Source: Amycolatopsis bullii
GTDB taxonomy: Bacteria > Actinomycetota > Actinomycetes > Mycobacteriales > Pseudonocardiaceae
Assembly (NCBI RefSeq): GCF_014654205.1
Contig: NZ_BNAW01000039.1
Span: 22,162 to 86,161 of the forward strand
Length of the DNA: 64,000 nucleotides
Direction: 5' to 3'
Shown: one piece after another, positions 42,419 through 50,274 of the stretch
How the letters are laid out: every line of letters begins with the position of its first letter
How positions within the stretch are numbered: position 1 is the first letter of the stretch
Translations under genes and position numbers: made by a program
The notes under the pieces: generated by a model
Told to the model about the DNA's origin: nothing
Database searches by the model: none
Seen by the model: the letters and a program-made list of their open reading frames with translations, nothing else

Positions 42419-42481
42419 TCAGTTGCAGTTGCCGCAGCAGCCGCAGCCCTGGCCGGTGCACTTCGAGCAGCACCCGTGCAT
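42419..42481 (-). CDS. 20-residue cysteine-rich peptide, metallothionein-like
   Basis: A tiny gene, too short for most gene callers. Product of 20 residues with seven cysteines, at positions 4, 5, 8, 13, 15, 16 and 19, plus His2, arranged as CC-x2-C-x4-C-x-CC-x2-C with Gly, Lys, Thr and Asn between and no aromatic or aliphatic residue. AAGGAG stands 8 bases before the ATG, an excellent ribosome site, and a stop and hairpin follow. Such density of thiols suggests binding of Cu(I), Zn or another soft metal, or a disulfide-rich signal peptide. The duplicated promoter-like repeat lies 75 bases upstream. Function is inference. Confidence 0.6.
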   Translation of the reverse strand: MHGCCSKCTGQGCGCCGNCN

Positions 42482-42555
42482 GATCGCTCTCCTTCCGGTT
42501 CGCGTCCTCGCCCGATCGACGCTAAGTGCGCGCCGCGGGCCGCGGATACCGCCGA

Positions 42556-42590
42556 GCGGGCGGGTGACCGGGTGAACCGGCCGGTTACGC
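42556..42590. repeat. 35-bp direct repeat, copy 1
   Basis: GCGGGCGGGTGACCGGGTGA... through ...GGTTACGC, the same as 42642-42676 apart from about three positions, exactly 86 bases earlier. It lies upstream of the cysteine-rich peptide gene (which runs the other way). Confidence 0.75.
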
Positions 42591-42641
42591 ACCGGCCTCC
42601 CGCCGCGTGCGCCGAGCGGCATCACGCGTGATGGCCGCCCA

Positions 42642-42676
42642 GCGGGCGGGTGACCGGGTGAACCCGGCGGTTACGC
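42642..42676 (+). promoter_or_regulatory. 35-bp direct repeat, copy 2, with probable ptpA promoter
   Basis: Second copy of the repeat. GTGACC (42650-42655) and TACGCT (42672-42677) are 16 bases apart and the start codon is 7 bases further, so this copy probably is the leaderless promoter of the phosphatase. A perfect ATCACGCGTGAT palindrome (42621-42632) lies just upstream. Confidence 0.5.
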
Positions 42677-42684
42677 TCGCGGGC

Positions 42685-43146
42685 GTGACGCACATCGTCT
42701 TCGTCTGCTCCGGCAACATCTGCCGCTCCCCGATGGCCGAGCTGGTGTTCCGGGCCCACCTCGCCGACGCCGGCCTCGACGACGCCGTCCGGGTGACGAG
42801 CGCGGGCACCGGCCCGTGGCACGCCGGGGAGCCCGCCGACAAGCGCGCCCGCGCGACGCTCAAGGCGCACGGCTACCCGACCACGCACGTCGCGTCCGAG
42901 GTGTCCGGCGAGGACCTGGCCGCCGATCTGCTGCTGGCCGCGGACGAGGGGCACCTCGAGTTCCTGCGGGCCCGGGTCGAGGACCCGGCGAAGGTGCGGT
43001 TGCTGCGGTCGTTCGACCCGTCGGCCCCCGAGGGTGCCGAGGTCCCGGACCCCTATTACGGCGGCGACGACGGCTTCGAAGACGTCCTCGGCATGATCGA
43101 GCGCGCGGTGCCCGGTTTGCTGGATTGGGTGCGTTCCCGGCGGTAG
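42685..43146 (+). CDS. low-molecular-weight protein-tyrosine phosphatase (PtpA-like)
   Basis: 153 residues. P-loop C8-x5-R14 in VCSGNICRSP and the general acid Asp122 in PDPYYGG are intact, so it should be active on phosphotyrosine. Position next to SURF1 mirrors ptpA (Rv2234) in Mycobacterium; the kinase-linked gene ptkA of that locus is absent. GTG 42685 follows a TACGCT -10 by 7 bases without ribosome site, predicting a leaderless message. Confidence 0.92.
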   Translation: MTHIVFVCSGNICRSPMAELVFRAHLADAGLDDAVRVTSAGTGPWHAGEPADKRARATLKAHGYPTTHVASEVSGEDLAADLLLAADEGHLEFLRARVEDPAKVRLLRSFDPSAPEGAEVPDPYYGGDDGFEDVLGMIERAVPGLLDWVRSRR

Positions 43147-43195
43147 AGGTCACAGCCCGCGCGGGACGGCGGGTGGCACGGGCTACCGTGGTGGG

Positions 43196-44026
43196 GTGCG
43201 GTTGCGGTTCCTGCTCCGGCCCGGGTGGCTGGCTCTGACGGCGGTGGTGTTCACCTTCGCCATCTGCTGCTTCACGCTGCTCTCGCCGTGGCAGTTCAGC
43301 CGCAACAGCGAGCGCGAGCAGCAGAACGCCGCGCTGGAGACGTCGTTCACCGCCGCGCCGGTGCCGCTGGCGCAGCTGCTGCCGCCGGGGAGCGTGCCCG
43401 GTCAGCGCACCGAGTGGCACCTCGTCTCGATCACCGGCCGGTACCTGCCGGACAAGGAGGTCGTCGCGCGGCTGCGGACGGTCCAGGGCGAAGGCGCCTT
43501 CGAGGTGCTGACGCCGATGCGGACCACCGACGGCACGATCGTGCTGATCGACCGCGGCTACGTCCGGCTGGACAGCAAGTCGGCCGCGCTGCCGTTCGCG
43601 CCGCCGCCGCCCGGGACGGTCACGGTGACGGCCCGGGTGCGCGCGGACGAGACCGACCCGAAGAACCGCGACGCCTTCGCCGACGCCTCGACCGGCGGGC
43701 GGCTGCAGAGCTACGTCGTCGACTCCCGCGTGGTGGCGCGGGCGGCCGGGCTCGACATCCGGCCGGGCTACTTCCAGCTCGACGTCGGCCAGCCCGGCGT
43801 GCTCGGCGCGTTGCCGCTGCCGCAGACGGACTCGGGGCCGTTCCTGTCGTACGCGCTGCAGTGGATCGCGTTCGGCGCGATGGCGCTGCTCGGCTGGCTG
43901 TACTTCACGGTCCGCGAGCTGAAGCCCGGCGGGGCGCTGGACGCGTCCGCGGCCCCTTCGCGCCGGAAGTCCGTCGCGGAGATCCTCGCGGAGGACGAAC
44001 TGGCTGAAAGTGGCCATCAGAAGTAG
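43196..44026 (+). CDS. SURF1-family cytochrome oxidase assembly protein
   Basis: 276 residues: N-terminal helix (WLALTAVVFTFAICCFTLLSPWQF), an extracytoplasmic domain (GRYLPDKEVVARLRTVQGEGAFEVLTPMRT, IVLIDRGYV), and a second helix (LQWIAFGAMALLGWLYF) before a short cytoplasmic tail. This is the SURF1/Shy1 layout that helps haem insertion into cytochrome c oxidase. GTG 43196 is 6 bases after TACCGT, so probably leaderless. Synteny with Rv2235 supports the call. Confidence 0.9.
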   Translation: MRLRFLLRPGWLALTAVVFTFAICCFTLLSPWQFSRNSEREQQNAALETSFTAAPVPLAQLLPPGSVPGQRTEWHLVSITGRYLPDKEVVARLRTVQGEGAFEVLTPMRTTDGTIVLIDRGYVRLDSKSAALPFAPPPPGTVTVTARVRADETDPKNRDAFADASTGGRLQSYVVDSRVVARAAGLDIRPGYFQLDVGQPGVLGALPLPQTDSGPFLSYALQWIAFGAMALLGWLYFTVRELKPGGALDASAAPSRRKSVAEILAEDELAESGHQK

Positions 44027-44076
44027 GCCGGAAATGGCCCTGTGGTGAGGCCACTTGCGGTCGTGATACTCGGGCC

Positions 44077-44697
44077 ATGTTGATCCACCCGTGGGACGCG
44101 TCCGCCTCCGACCTGGAGTGGCGCGAATGGCTGTCCAGCCGCGACTTCGGCCAGCTGATCGCCGGCGGCCGCGGCCGCGACCTCCCGGTGGTGACCCCGG
44201 CGCACTTCGCGTTCGACGGCGACCGGACGATCGTCACCCACCTGGCCCGGCCGAACCCGATCTGGCCGCTGCTGGAGGAGCACCCGCGAGCCCTGGTGAC
44301 GGTGATCGGCGACTACACGTACATCCGCGCGGACTGGAACGCGACGGCGGACCCGGCGTACGGCGTGCCGACGTCGTACTACGCGACGGTGCAGCTCGAG
44401 GGGGACGTGCGGCTGGTCGACGATCCGGAGGAGAAGGCGGAGCTGCTGGACAGGCAACTCCGGCACTTCGAGCCGGACGGGGCCCGGGCGCCGGTAAGCG
44501 CGGCCCGGGACGCGCCGGATCGGCGGTTGCTGCCGGGGATTCGCGGGATCGAGTTCACGATCACGGGGGTTCGGGCGAAGTTCAAGTTCGGCGGGAACCG
44601 GTCGGCGGAGGACCGGGAGCGGATCGGGGCGCGGCTGGCGGAGCGGGGTGGGCCGTTGGACGAGGAGGCTTTGGCCCAGCTGCGGCGGCGAGGCTGA
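44077..44697 (+). CDS. PaiB-like FMN-binding split-barrel protein
   Basis: 206 residues. VVTPAHFAFDGDRTIVTHLARPNPIWPLL, PRALVTVIGDYTYIRADWN and VPTSYYATVQLEGDVRLV (segments) are typical of PaiB-type FMN-binding proteins, first described as negative regulators of sporulation and protease genes in Bacillus, now seen as flavin split-barrel enzymes. Located between SURF1 and CobD. No helix-turn-helix is visible, so regulation, if any, would be indirect. Confidence 0.85.
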   Translation: MLIHPWDASASDLEWREWLSSRDFGQLIAGGRGRDLPVVTPAHFAFDGDRTIVTHLARPNPIWPLLEEHPRALVTVIGDYTYIRADWNATADPAYGVPTSYYATVQLEGDVRLVDDPEEKAELLDRQLRHFEPDGARAPVSAARDAPDRRLLPGIRGIEFTITGVRAKFKFGGNRSAEDRERIGARLAERGGPLDEEALAQLRRRG

Positions 44698-44735
44698 GGG
44701 GGCAAACTCCCCGTTCCCCGGCGCACCCGCAAGCG

Positions 44736-45620
44736 TCAGCGGCGCCCGAACCCCAGAACCACCGCAACCACCACCGAGGTCGCCCCCGCCAGCCAGCCCA
44801 CCACCCGGGACAGCTCCACCGCGCGCGTCACGTGTCCGGCGTCCGGGTTCCGGCCCACGCCCAGCACCGGCAGCTCCAGCACCCCGTGCGGGTACACCGT
44901 CCGGCCGCCGACGCGGATTTCCAGTGCTCCGGCGAATGCTGCCTCCACGCGGCCCGCGTTCGGGCTCGGGTGGGCGATCGTGTCGCGGTGCCACGCCCGC
45001 CACGCGCCGCCCGCCGAGCCGCCGACCACCGGGGCCGCCACCACCGTCAGCGCCGCCGCCACGCGGGTGGGCAGCAGGTGGACCAGCTCGTCCGCGCGGT
45101 CCACCGCCCAGTGGCCGCGGCGGCCCGCGCGTGATCGGCGCAGCAAGCTCACCGCCCGCGCTCCCAGCAGCCCCGGCACGCCCGCCAGCGCTCCCCACAC
45201 CAGCGGGGCCACCACCGCATCCGACGTGTTCTCCGCCAGCGTTTCCACCGAAGCGCGGGACAGCGCGATCGCGCTCAGGCCGTCCGCCACCCGGGGGTCC
45301 AGTTCGGACAGTGTGGTGCGCGCCGGCTCGAAGCGGCACTCCTCCAGGTCGCGGGCCAGTTCCGTGCCCTGCTGGGCCAGGCCCGCCGCACCGAGGACGG
45401 CCCACGTCGTCACCGCCGTCGCCGAGGCCTGCAGCAGGGGGCGGCCCCGGCTCGATCGCTCCAGCAGCGCCCCGCCGGCCACCGCCGCGGCGGCGGCCAG
45501 GACGCCCGAACGGAGCGGGAGCCTGCGGAACGCCGTCACCGGGAGGCGGCGGCGGGGGTCGCCGAGGGCGCCGTCGGCCGCCACGCCCAACACCAGTCCG
45601 ATCGCGCGCGCCGCGCTCAC
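44736..45620 (-). CDS. cobD: adenosylcobinamide-phosphate synthase (CobD/CbiB)
   Basis: 294 residues with about four to five membrane helices. Conserved LSRASVETLAENTSDAVVAPLVWGALAG and the Arg/Asp patches are intact (seen at residues ~118-147). It attaches aminopropanol phosphate to adenosylcobyric acid in cobalamin synthesis. Same relative position as Rv2236c next to SURF1. GTG 45620 start; the 43-base space to the next gene leaves no room for a cobalamin riboswitch. Confidence 0.9.
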   Translation of the reverse strand: MSAARAIGLVLGVAADGALGDPRRRLPVTAFRRLPLRSGVLAAAAAVAGGALLERSSRGRPLLQASATAVTTWAVLGAAGLAQQGTELARDLEECRFEPARTTLSELDPRVADGLSAIALSRASVETLAENTSDAVVAPLVWGALAGVPGLLGARAVSLLRRSRAGRRGHWAVDRADELVHLLPTRVAAALTVVAAPVVGGSAGGAWRAWHRDTIAHPSPNAGRVEAAFAGALEIRVGGRTVYPHGVLELPVLGVGRNPDAGHVTRAVELSRVVGWLAGATSVVVAVVLGFGRR

Positions 45621-45663
45621 CCGTGCCCCCCGGCGGAAAGAAAGTCGGTTTCCGTGCGCGAGG

Positions 45664-46368
45664 TTACTCGGCCTCGGGAGCGCCCTCCGCCACCAGGGCG
45701 GCGATCTCGTCCCGCGCCTGGACGACGATGTCGCGCATCGCCCGCTCCGCCCGGTCCGCGTCCCCGGCGGCCACCGCCGCGGCCACCGCCACGTGCAGCG
45801 CCACCGCCTCGGGCTGCGGCTCCGGCGGCATCAGGCCGTGCCCGGTGCGCCCGGTGAGCACCTCCGCGACGACCTCCGACAGCTGCCCGAACATCGGGTT
45901 GCGGGACGCGGTCAGCAGCAGGTCGTGGAAGGCGATGTCGAACCCGAGGAACGCCGAGAGGTCGCGGGCCCGGGCCGTCCGCGCCAGCCGCTCCCCCAGC
46001 GCACCCAGACGGCCGCGCTCCTCCGGCGTCGCGCGCAAGGCCGCGTACCGCGCCGCGCACGGCTCGATCGCCGACCGGAGCTCGTTCAGCGTCGCCAGCG
46101 CCGCCGGGCGGGCCGGGCCGTCGAGCTGCCAGCGGATCAGGCGCGGGTCGTAGTGGTTCCACTCCGCCGGCTCGCGGACGATCACCCCGACCCGGCGCTT
46201 GCTGCTGGTCAGCTGCATCGTCTCCAGCACGCGGACGACTTCGCGGGCCACGGTCCGCGAAGCACCGAAGCGTTCTTGAAGGTCTTCCGAGCGCAGCACG
46301 GTGCCCGGGACCAGGGATCCGTTCGCGATCGCCGCGCCGAGGGCATCCAGGACCTGCTCGTGTCTCAC
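45664..46368 (-). CDS. GntR-family gluconate repressor (FCD type)
   Basis: 234 residues: winged helix (LRSEDLQERFGASRTVAREVVRVLE) at ~25-75 and FCD domain (FDIAFHDLLLTASRNP with metal-type His, and ALHVAVAAAVAAGDADRAERAM) behind it. Divergent from gluconate kinase and permease, with twin palindromes AAGTA-G-TACTT between, so it most likely represses them and itself until gluconate or 6-phosphogluconate binds. GTG 46368. Confidence 0.88.
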   Translation of the reverse strand: MRHEQVLDALGAAIANGSLVPGTVLRSEDLQERFGASRTVAREVVRVLETMQLTSSKRRVGVIVREPAEWNHYDPRLIRWQLDGPARPAALATLNELRSAIEPCAARYAALRATPEERGRLGALGERLARTARARDLSAFLGFDIAFHDLLLTASRNPMFGQLSEVVAEVLTGRTGHGLMPPEPQPEAVALHVAVAAAVAAGDADRAERAMRDIVVQARDEIAALVAEGAPEAE

Positions 46369-46396
46369 CCGATCAACTTAACCGTCTGATTCGATT

Positions 46397-46428
46397 AAGT
46401 AGTACTTCATCTTGAATAAGTAGTACTT
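46397..46428. promoter_or_regulatory. twin AAGTAGTACTT operators of the gluconate module
   Basis: Two perfect 11-bp palindromes AAGTA-G-TACTT at 46397-46407 and 46418-46428, centres 21 bases apart (two helical turns). They stand between the divergent GntR and gntK genes in an AT-rich patch that should also hold both promoters. Confidence 0.75.
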
Positions 46429-46470
46429 TTGAGTTTCACTCACCTGGGCACAACGAAGTGGGAGGTGCGG

Positions 46471-46968
46471 ATGACCGTCATCGTGGTGATGGGGGTGTCA
46501 GGCTCCGGGAAGACGACGATCGGCACGGCGCTCGCCGTGGCCCTGGGCGTCGAGTACGCGGAAGCGGACACGTTCCATCCGAAGGCCAACATCGACAAGA
46601 TGACCGCCGGCACGGCGCTGACGGACGAAGACCGCGCACCCTGGCTCGAAGCCATCGCCGGCTGGATCCGCGAGCACCAGGCCACCGGCGGCGTCGTGAC
46701 GTCGTCCGCGCTCAAGCGCCGGTACCGCGACGTCCTGCGCACCGGCGGCGACGTCTGGTTCGTCCACCTGCAGGTCGACCGCGCGCAGCTGGCCGAGCGG
46801 ATGAAGACCCGGAAGGGCCACTTCATGCCGGTGTCGCTGCTGGACTCGCAGCTCGCCGACCTCGAACCGCTCGAGCCGGACGAGGCCGGCGTCGTCCTCG
46901 ACAACTCCAGCGGCACTCCGGAAGAGGTCACCGAAGCCGCCCTGACCGCCTTCCGGGAGCACGCGTGA
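46471..46968 (+). CDS. gntK: gluconokinase
   Basis: 165 residues. Walker A GVSGSGKTT at 8-16, then YAEADTFHPKANIDKM, the GntK substrate loop, and CxLKRRYRD-like SALKRRYRDVLR. It phosphorylates gluconate to 6-phosphogluconate. ATG 46471 has GGAGG 5 bases upstream, better than the upstream frame from 46429. The stop overlaps the permease start (GTGA). Confidence 0.93.
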   Translation: MTVIVVMGVSGSGKTTIGTALAVALGVEYAEADTFHPKANIDKMTAGTALTDEDRAPWLEAIAGWIREHQATGGVVTSSALKRRYRDVLRTGGDVWFVHLQVDRAQLAERMKTRKGHFMPVSLLDSQLADLEPLEPDEAGVVLDNSSGTPEEVTEAALTAFREHA

Positions 46969-48332
46969 ACGCCGTCCTCGCCGCCGGCTGGACCGGCCAC
47001 GACACGCGCCTGATCATCGCGGCCGTCGTCGCGATCGCCGTCATCGTCGTGCTGATCACGAAGGTGAAGCTGCACCCCTTTCTGTCGCTGACGATCGGCT
47101 CGCTCGTGCTCGGCCTGACCGCCGGGATGCCGATCACCGACGTGATCAAGAAGTTCTCCGCCGGCGTCGGCAGCACGGTGGCGTCCGTCGGCATCCTGAT
47201 CGCCCTCGGCGCGATGCTCGGCAAGCTGCTGGCCGACTCCGGCGGCGCCGACCAGATCGTCGACACCGTGCTCGGCAAGGCCCGCGGCGCGGCGCTGCCG
47301 TGGGCGATGGCACTCGTCGCCGCGCTGATCGGGCTGCCGATGTTCTTCGAGATCGGGCTCGTCATGCTGATCCCGGTGGTGCTGCTGGCGGTCAAGCGCA
47401 CCGGAAAACCGTTGATGCTGCTGGGAATTCCCGCCGTCGCCGGGCTTTCGGTGCTGCACGGGCTCGTCCCGCCGCACCCCGGCCCGCTCGCCGCGGCCGG
47501 CGCGCTCAACGCGAACGTCGGCGTGACGCTGGCGTTCGGCCTGCTGGTCGGCATCCCGACGCTGGTCATCGCGGGCCCGCTGTTCGGCAAGGTCGCGGCG
47601 CGGCTGGTGCCGGACGCCGTAGCCCCCGAACGGCTGATCCCGGAACGCGCCGACACGGACAAGCCGCGCCCGAGCTTCGCCGCGACACTCACCACGGTGC
47701 TGCTGCCGGTCGTGCTGATGCTGGCGAAAGCGCTGTCGGACATCCTGCTGGCCAAGGACAACCAAGCCCGCAAGATCTTCGACTTCGTCGGCGACCCGTT
47801 GATCGCGCTGCTCGCGGCGGTCCTGGCCGGCATGGTGCTGCTCGGCCGCCCGGCCGGGCTGGGCCGGGAGAAGCTGTCCACTGTGGTCGGTGACTCGCTC
47901 GGCCCGATCGCCGGGATCATCCTGATCGTCGGCGCGGGCGGCGGCTTCAAGCAGACCCTGGTCGACGCCGGTGTCGGGGACGTCATCACCGGCCTGGCCA
48001 AGGACGCGCACCTCTCGCCGCTGCTGCTCGGCTGGCTGGTCGCGGTGGCGATCCGGCTGGCGACGGGCTCGGCCACGGTCGCGACCGTCTCGGCGGCGGG
48101 CATCGTGGCGCCGCTGGCCGCGGGCATGGACCCGTCGCAGAGCGCACTGCTGGTGCTGGCGATCGGCGCCGGGTCGCTGTTCTTCTCGCACGTCAACGAC
48201 GCCGGGTTCTGGCTGGTCAAGGAGTACTTCGGGCTCTCGGTCGGCCAGACGCTGAAGAGCTGGTCGGTGATGGAGACGCTCATCTCGGTGGTCGCCATCG
48301 CGCTGATCCTCCCACTGTCACTGCTCGTCTAG
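46965..48332 (+). CDS. gntP: gluconate:H+ symporter
   Basis: 455 residues and about 12-14 membrane helices. GLPMFFEIGLVMLIPVVL, GLVPPHPGPLAA, LATGSATVATVSAAGI and FSHVNDAGFWLVKEYFG are diagnostic GntP motifs. Imports gluconate for the coupled kinase. A strong terminator follows the stop. Confidence 0.93.
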   Translation: MNAVLAAGWTGHDTRLIIAAVVAIAVIVVLITKVKLHPFLSLTIGSLVLGLTAGMPITDVIKKFSAGVGSTVASVGILIALGAMLGKLLADSGGADQIVDTVLGKARGAALPWAMALVAALIGLPMFFEIGLVMLIPVVLLAVKRTGKPLMLLGIPAVAGLSVLHGLVPPHPGPLAAAGALNANVGVTLAFGLLVGIPTLVIAGPLFGKVAARLVPDAVAPERLIPERADTDKPRPSFAATLTTVLLPVVLMLAKALSDILLAKDNQARKIFDFVGDPLIALLAAVLAGMVLLGRPAGLGREKLSTVVGDSLGPIAGIILIVGAGGGFKQTLVDAGVGDVITGLAKDAHLSPLLLGWLVAVAIRLATGSATVATVSAAGIVAPLAAGMDPSQSALLVLAIGAGSLFFSHVNDAGFWLVKEYFGLSVGQTLKSWSVMETLISVVAIALILPLSLLV

Positions 48333-48340
48333 CCGGGAAC

Positions 48341-48373
48341 GAAGGCCGTCACCCGCCGCGGGTGGCGGCCTTC
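48341..48373 (+). terminator. rho-independent-type terminator after gntP
   Basis: GAAGGCCG-T-CACCCG / CGGGTG-G-CGGCCTTC, a 15-position stem with one mismatch and a tiny loop, followed by TTC. Ends 8 bases before the next promoter. Confidence 0.75.
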
Positions 48374-48381
48374 TTCGCACG

Positions 48382-48411
48382 TTGACATGTGACCTTTTGG
48401 TCACCTATCTT
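48382..48411 (+). promoter_or_regulatory. consensus promoter with embedded ArsR-type operator
   Basis: TTGACA (48382-48387) and TATCTT (48406-48411) are 18 bases apart. The spacer holds a perfect palindrome GTGACC-TTTT-GGTCAC (48389-48404). The GTG start follows the -10 by 6 bases, so transcription should begin at the start codon. A repressor on the palindrome would block polymerase directly. Confidence 0.75.
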
Positions 48412-48417
48412 GGGCAG

Positions 48418-48741
48418 GTGCCCGACGACGACCTGGTGTTCAAGGCGCTGGCGGATCCGACCCGCCGGTTCCTGCTCGACCTGCTCTTCGAGCGTGACGG
48501 CCGCACGCTCACCGAGCTGGAGACCCAGGTGGAGATGACCCGCTTCGGCGTCATGAAACACCTGAAGCTGCTGGAAGAAGCCGGGCTCGTCGTCGCACGC
48601 AAGGAAGGCCGCGAGAAGCGGCACTTCCTCAACCCCGTCCCGATCCGCCAGATCCATGACCGGTGGATCGACAAGTACACCGAGCGGCACGTCACCGCGC
48701 TCCTCGACCTCAAGAACGAGCTGGAAGGCGAAGAACCATGA
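48418..48741 (+). CDS. ArsR-family winged-helix repressor
   Basis: 107 residues: FKALADPTRRFLLDLLFERDGRTLTELETQVEMTRFGVMKHLKLLEEAGLV (spread over residues 7-57) is the ArsR helix-turn-helix of the subgroup paired with SRPBCC proteins; no metal-binding ELCVCDL motif is present. The leaderless GTG at 48418 sits under an operator-bearing promoter, so autoregulation is expected. Coupled by ATGA overlap to the SRPBCC gene. Confidence 0.9.
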   Translation: MPDDDLVFKALADPTRRFLLDLLFERDGRTLTELETQVEMTRFGVMKHLKLLEEAGLVVARKEGREKRHFLNPVPIRQIHDRWIDKYTERHVTALLDLKNELEGEEP

Positions 48742-49250
48742 CCGACACCGTGCAGGTCTACCGCGTCTACATCAAGGCGTCGCCGGAACGCATCTGGGAC
48801 GCCATCACGAAGCCCGAGTGGACGGCGAAGTACGGCTACACCGGGCTGGTCGACTTCGACCTGCGCCCGGGCGGCAAGCACCGCACGCGCCCGACGCAGG
48901 CGTTCATCGACGCCGGGATGACCGGCGACCTCGTCGACGGCGAGGTCCTGGAAGTCGACCCGCCGCGGAAGCTGGTGCTCACCTGGAAGCTGCTGATGGC
49001 GCCCGGGGACGTGAGCGAGGAGCCCTACACGACGCTCACCTACGAGATCGAGGAGTCCAAGACCGCCGGCACCCGGCTGACCGTGACCCACGACGTCACC
49101 GGCGCGCCCACCATCGCCGGGATGGTCAGCGGCGCCTACGAGCGGCTCGACGCGCCGCCGAACGAGAACGCGGGCGGCGGCTGGCCCTGGATCCTCTCCG
49201 ACCTCAAGTCCCTGCTGGAGACCGGAGACACCATCGTCCCGGCGCCGTGA
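48738..49250 (+). CDS. SRPBCC (AHSA1-like) ligand-binding protein
   Basis: 170 residues, START/Bet v1-like fold: VYRVYIKASPERIWDAITKPEWTAKYGY at the N-terminus, LRPGGKHR, DGEVLEVDPPRKLVLTWKLL, and a C-terminal helix GGGWPWILSDLKSLLETG. Proteins of this class, encoded with ArsR repressors, are thought to bind hydrophobic small molecules; the ligand is unknown. A bidirectional terminator follows. Confidence 0.88.
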   Translation: MTDTVQVYRVYIKASPERIWDAITKPEWTAKYGYTGLVDFDLRPGGKHRTRPTQAFIDAGMTGDLVDGEVLEVDPPRKLVLTWKLLMAPGDVSEEPYTTLTYEIEESKTAGTRLTVTHDVTGAPTIAGMVSGAYERLDAPPNENAGGGWPWILSDLKSLLETGDTIVPAP

Positions 49251-49255
49251 GGGGG

Positions 49256-49301
49256 TCTGGCGGGGTCTGTCCCGCGCCGCTTCGGGACAGACCCCGCCAG
49301 A
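49256..49301. terminator. bidirectional terminator
   Basis: A perfect 19-bp stem starting TCTGGCGGGGTCTGTCCCG (49256-49274), its complement at 49283-49301, loop of 8, then GTTTT. It separates the SRPBCC gene from the convergent kinase gene. Confidence 0.85.
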
Positions 49302-49305
49302 GTTT

Positions 49306-50274
49306 TCAGACGCGCTGGGTCGCCGCCTTCAAAGCCGCCTTCGCGGCCTCGGAAGCGCCCAGCGTGTCGAGTCCGAACAACGCCGCGCCCACCACCGGGT
49401 TCACGTCGACGACGCGGACCACCGCGCGCGGCGCCACCTTCAGGCACCGCTTCTCGATCTCCGCGATCACCGGCGTGCCGACACCGGTCAGCACGCCGCC
49501 GCCGAGCACGATCTCCGGGGCGTCCTCGGTGAGGTCCAGCTCGCGGAGGATCACCGCGGCGAACACGCTGACCTCCTCGACGAACCGCGTCACGATGTCC
49601 TGCGCGACCTCGTCCCCGGCCGCCGCGACCTCGAACAGCAGCGGGCACAGGCCGTGGATCGACACGGGGTCGATTTCCTCGAAGTGCAGGCCCTGCACGA
49701 CGTCCAGCAGCGTCGGCTTCCCGAAGTAGGCCGCCACCGCCGGCATCAGCGCGGTGCGCGGACCGCGACCGTCTTCGGCGCGCACGGCCCACCACAGGGC
49801 CTCTTCGCCGAGCCGGTAGCCGCCGCCCCAGTCGCCGGAGATCTTGCCCAGCGCGGGAAAGCGGTGCACGCGGCCGTCCGGGCCGACGCCGGCGCCGTTG
49901 ATCCCGGCGCCGCACACGACCGCGACCCCCACCCCCGCGCTGCCCGCCCGCAGCAGCGCGAGGGTGTCGTTGCCGACGGTCAGGGTGTCGCTCCAGCCGC
50001 GGGCCGCGAGAGCCGCGTGCAGCGCCTCTTCCTCCCGGGGGAAGTCGAGCCCGGCCAGGTACGCGGAGGTGTGCACGGCGAACGGCTTGTCCCCGAAGTT
50101 CGGATACGCCTCCAGCACCAGTTCTTCCAGCGCCGCAACACAGGCCGCGACGCCGATGTTCTGCGGCGACGCGCCGGGGCCGCGGGACTTGCCCAGCACC
50201 ACGCCGTCTTCCGAGATCACCAGGACCTCGGTCTTGCTGTTGCCGCCGTCGATCGCGATGACTGCAGGCTTCAT
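49306..50274 (-). CDS. BadF/BadG-type sugar kinase, probable N-acetylglucosamine kinase
   Basis: 322 residues of the actin-like ATPase fold. Phosphate-1 loop AIDGGNSKTEVLV at 7-19, VGNDTLALLRAG with the catalytic Asp, VVCGAGINGAGV and IVLGGGVLTG. The group includes GlcNAc and glucosamine kinases. Last gene of the sugar operon, coupled to the GH4 gene by ATGA. It probably phosphorylates the imported sugar so that the phospho-glycosidase can act. Confidence 0.82.
   Translation of the reverse strand: MKPAVIAIDGGNSKTEVLVISEDGVVLGKSRGPGASPQNIGVAACVAALEELVLEAYPNFGDKPFAVHTSAYLAGLDFPREEEALHAALAARGWSDTLTVGNDTLALLRAGSAGVGVAVVCGAGINGAGVGPDGRVHRFPALGKISGDWGGGYRLGEEALWWAVRAEDGRGPRTALMPAVAAYFGKPTLLDVVQGLHFEEIDPVSIHGLCPLLFEVAAAGDEVAQDIVTRFVEEVSVFAAVILRELDLTEDAPEIVLGGGVLTGVGTPVIAEIEKRCLKVAPRAVVRVVDVNPVVGAALFGLDTLGASEAAKAALKAATQRV

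Noticed and set aside
45621..45663. Cobalamin riboswitch before cobD
   Set aside because: Only 43 bases separate the genes, far too short; none was seen near the BtuF-like gene either.
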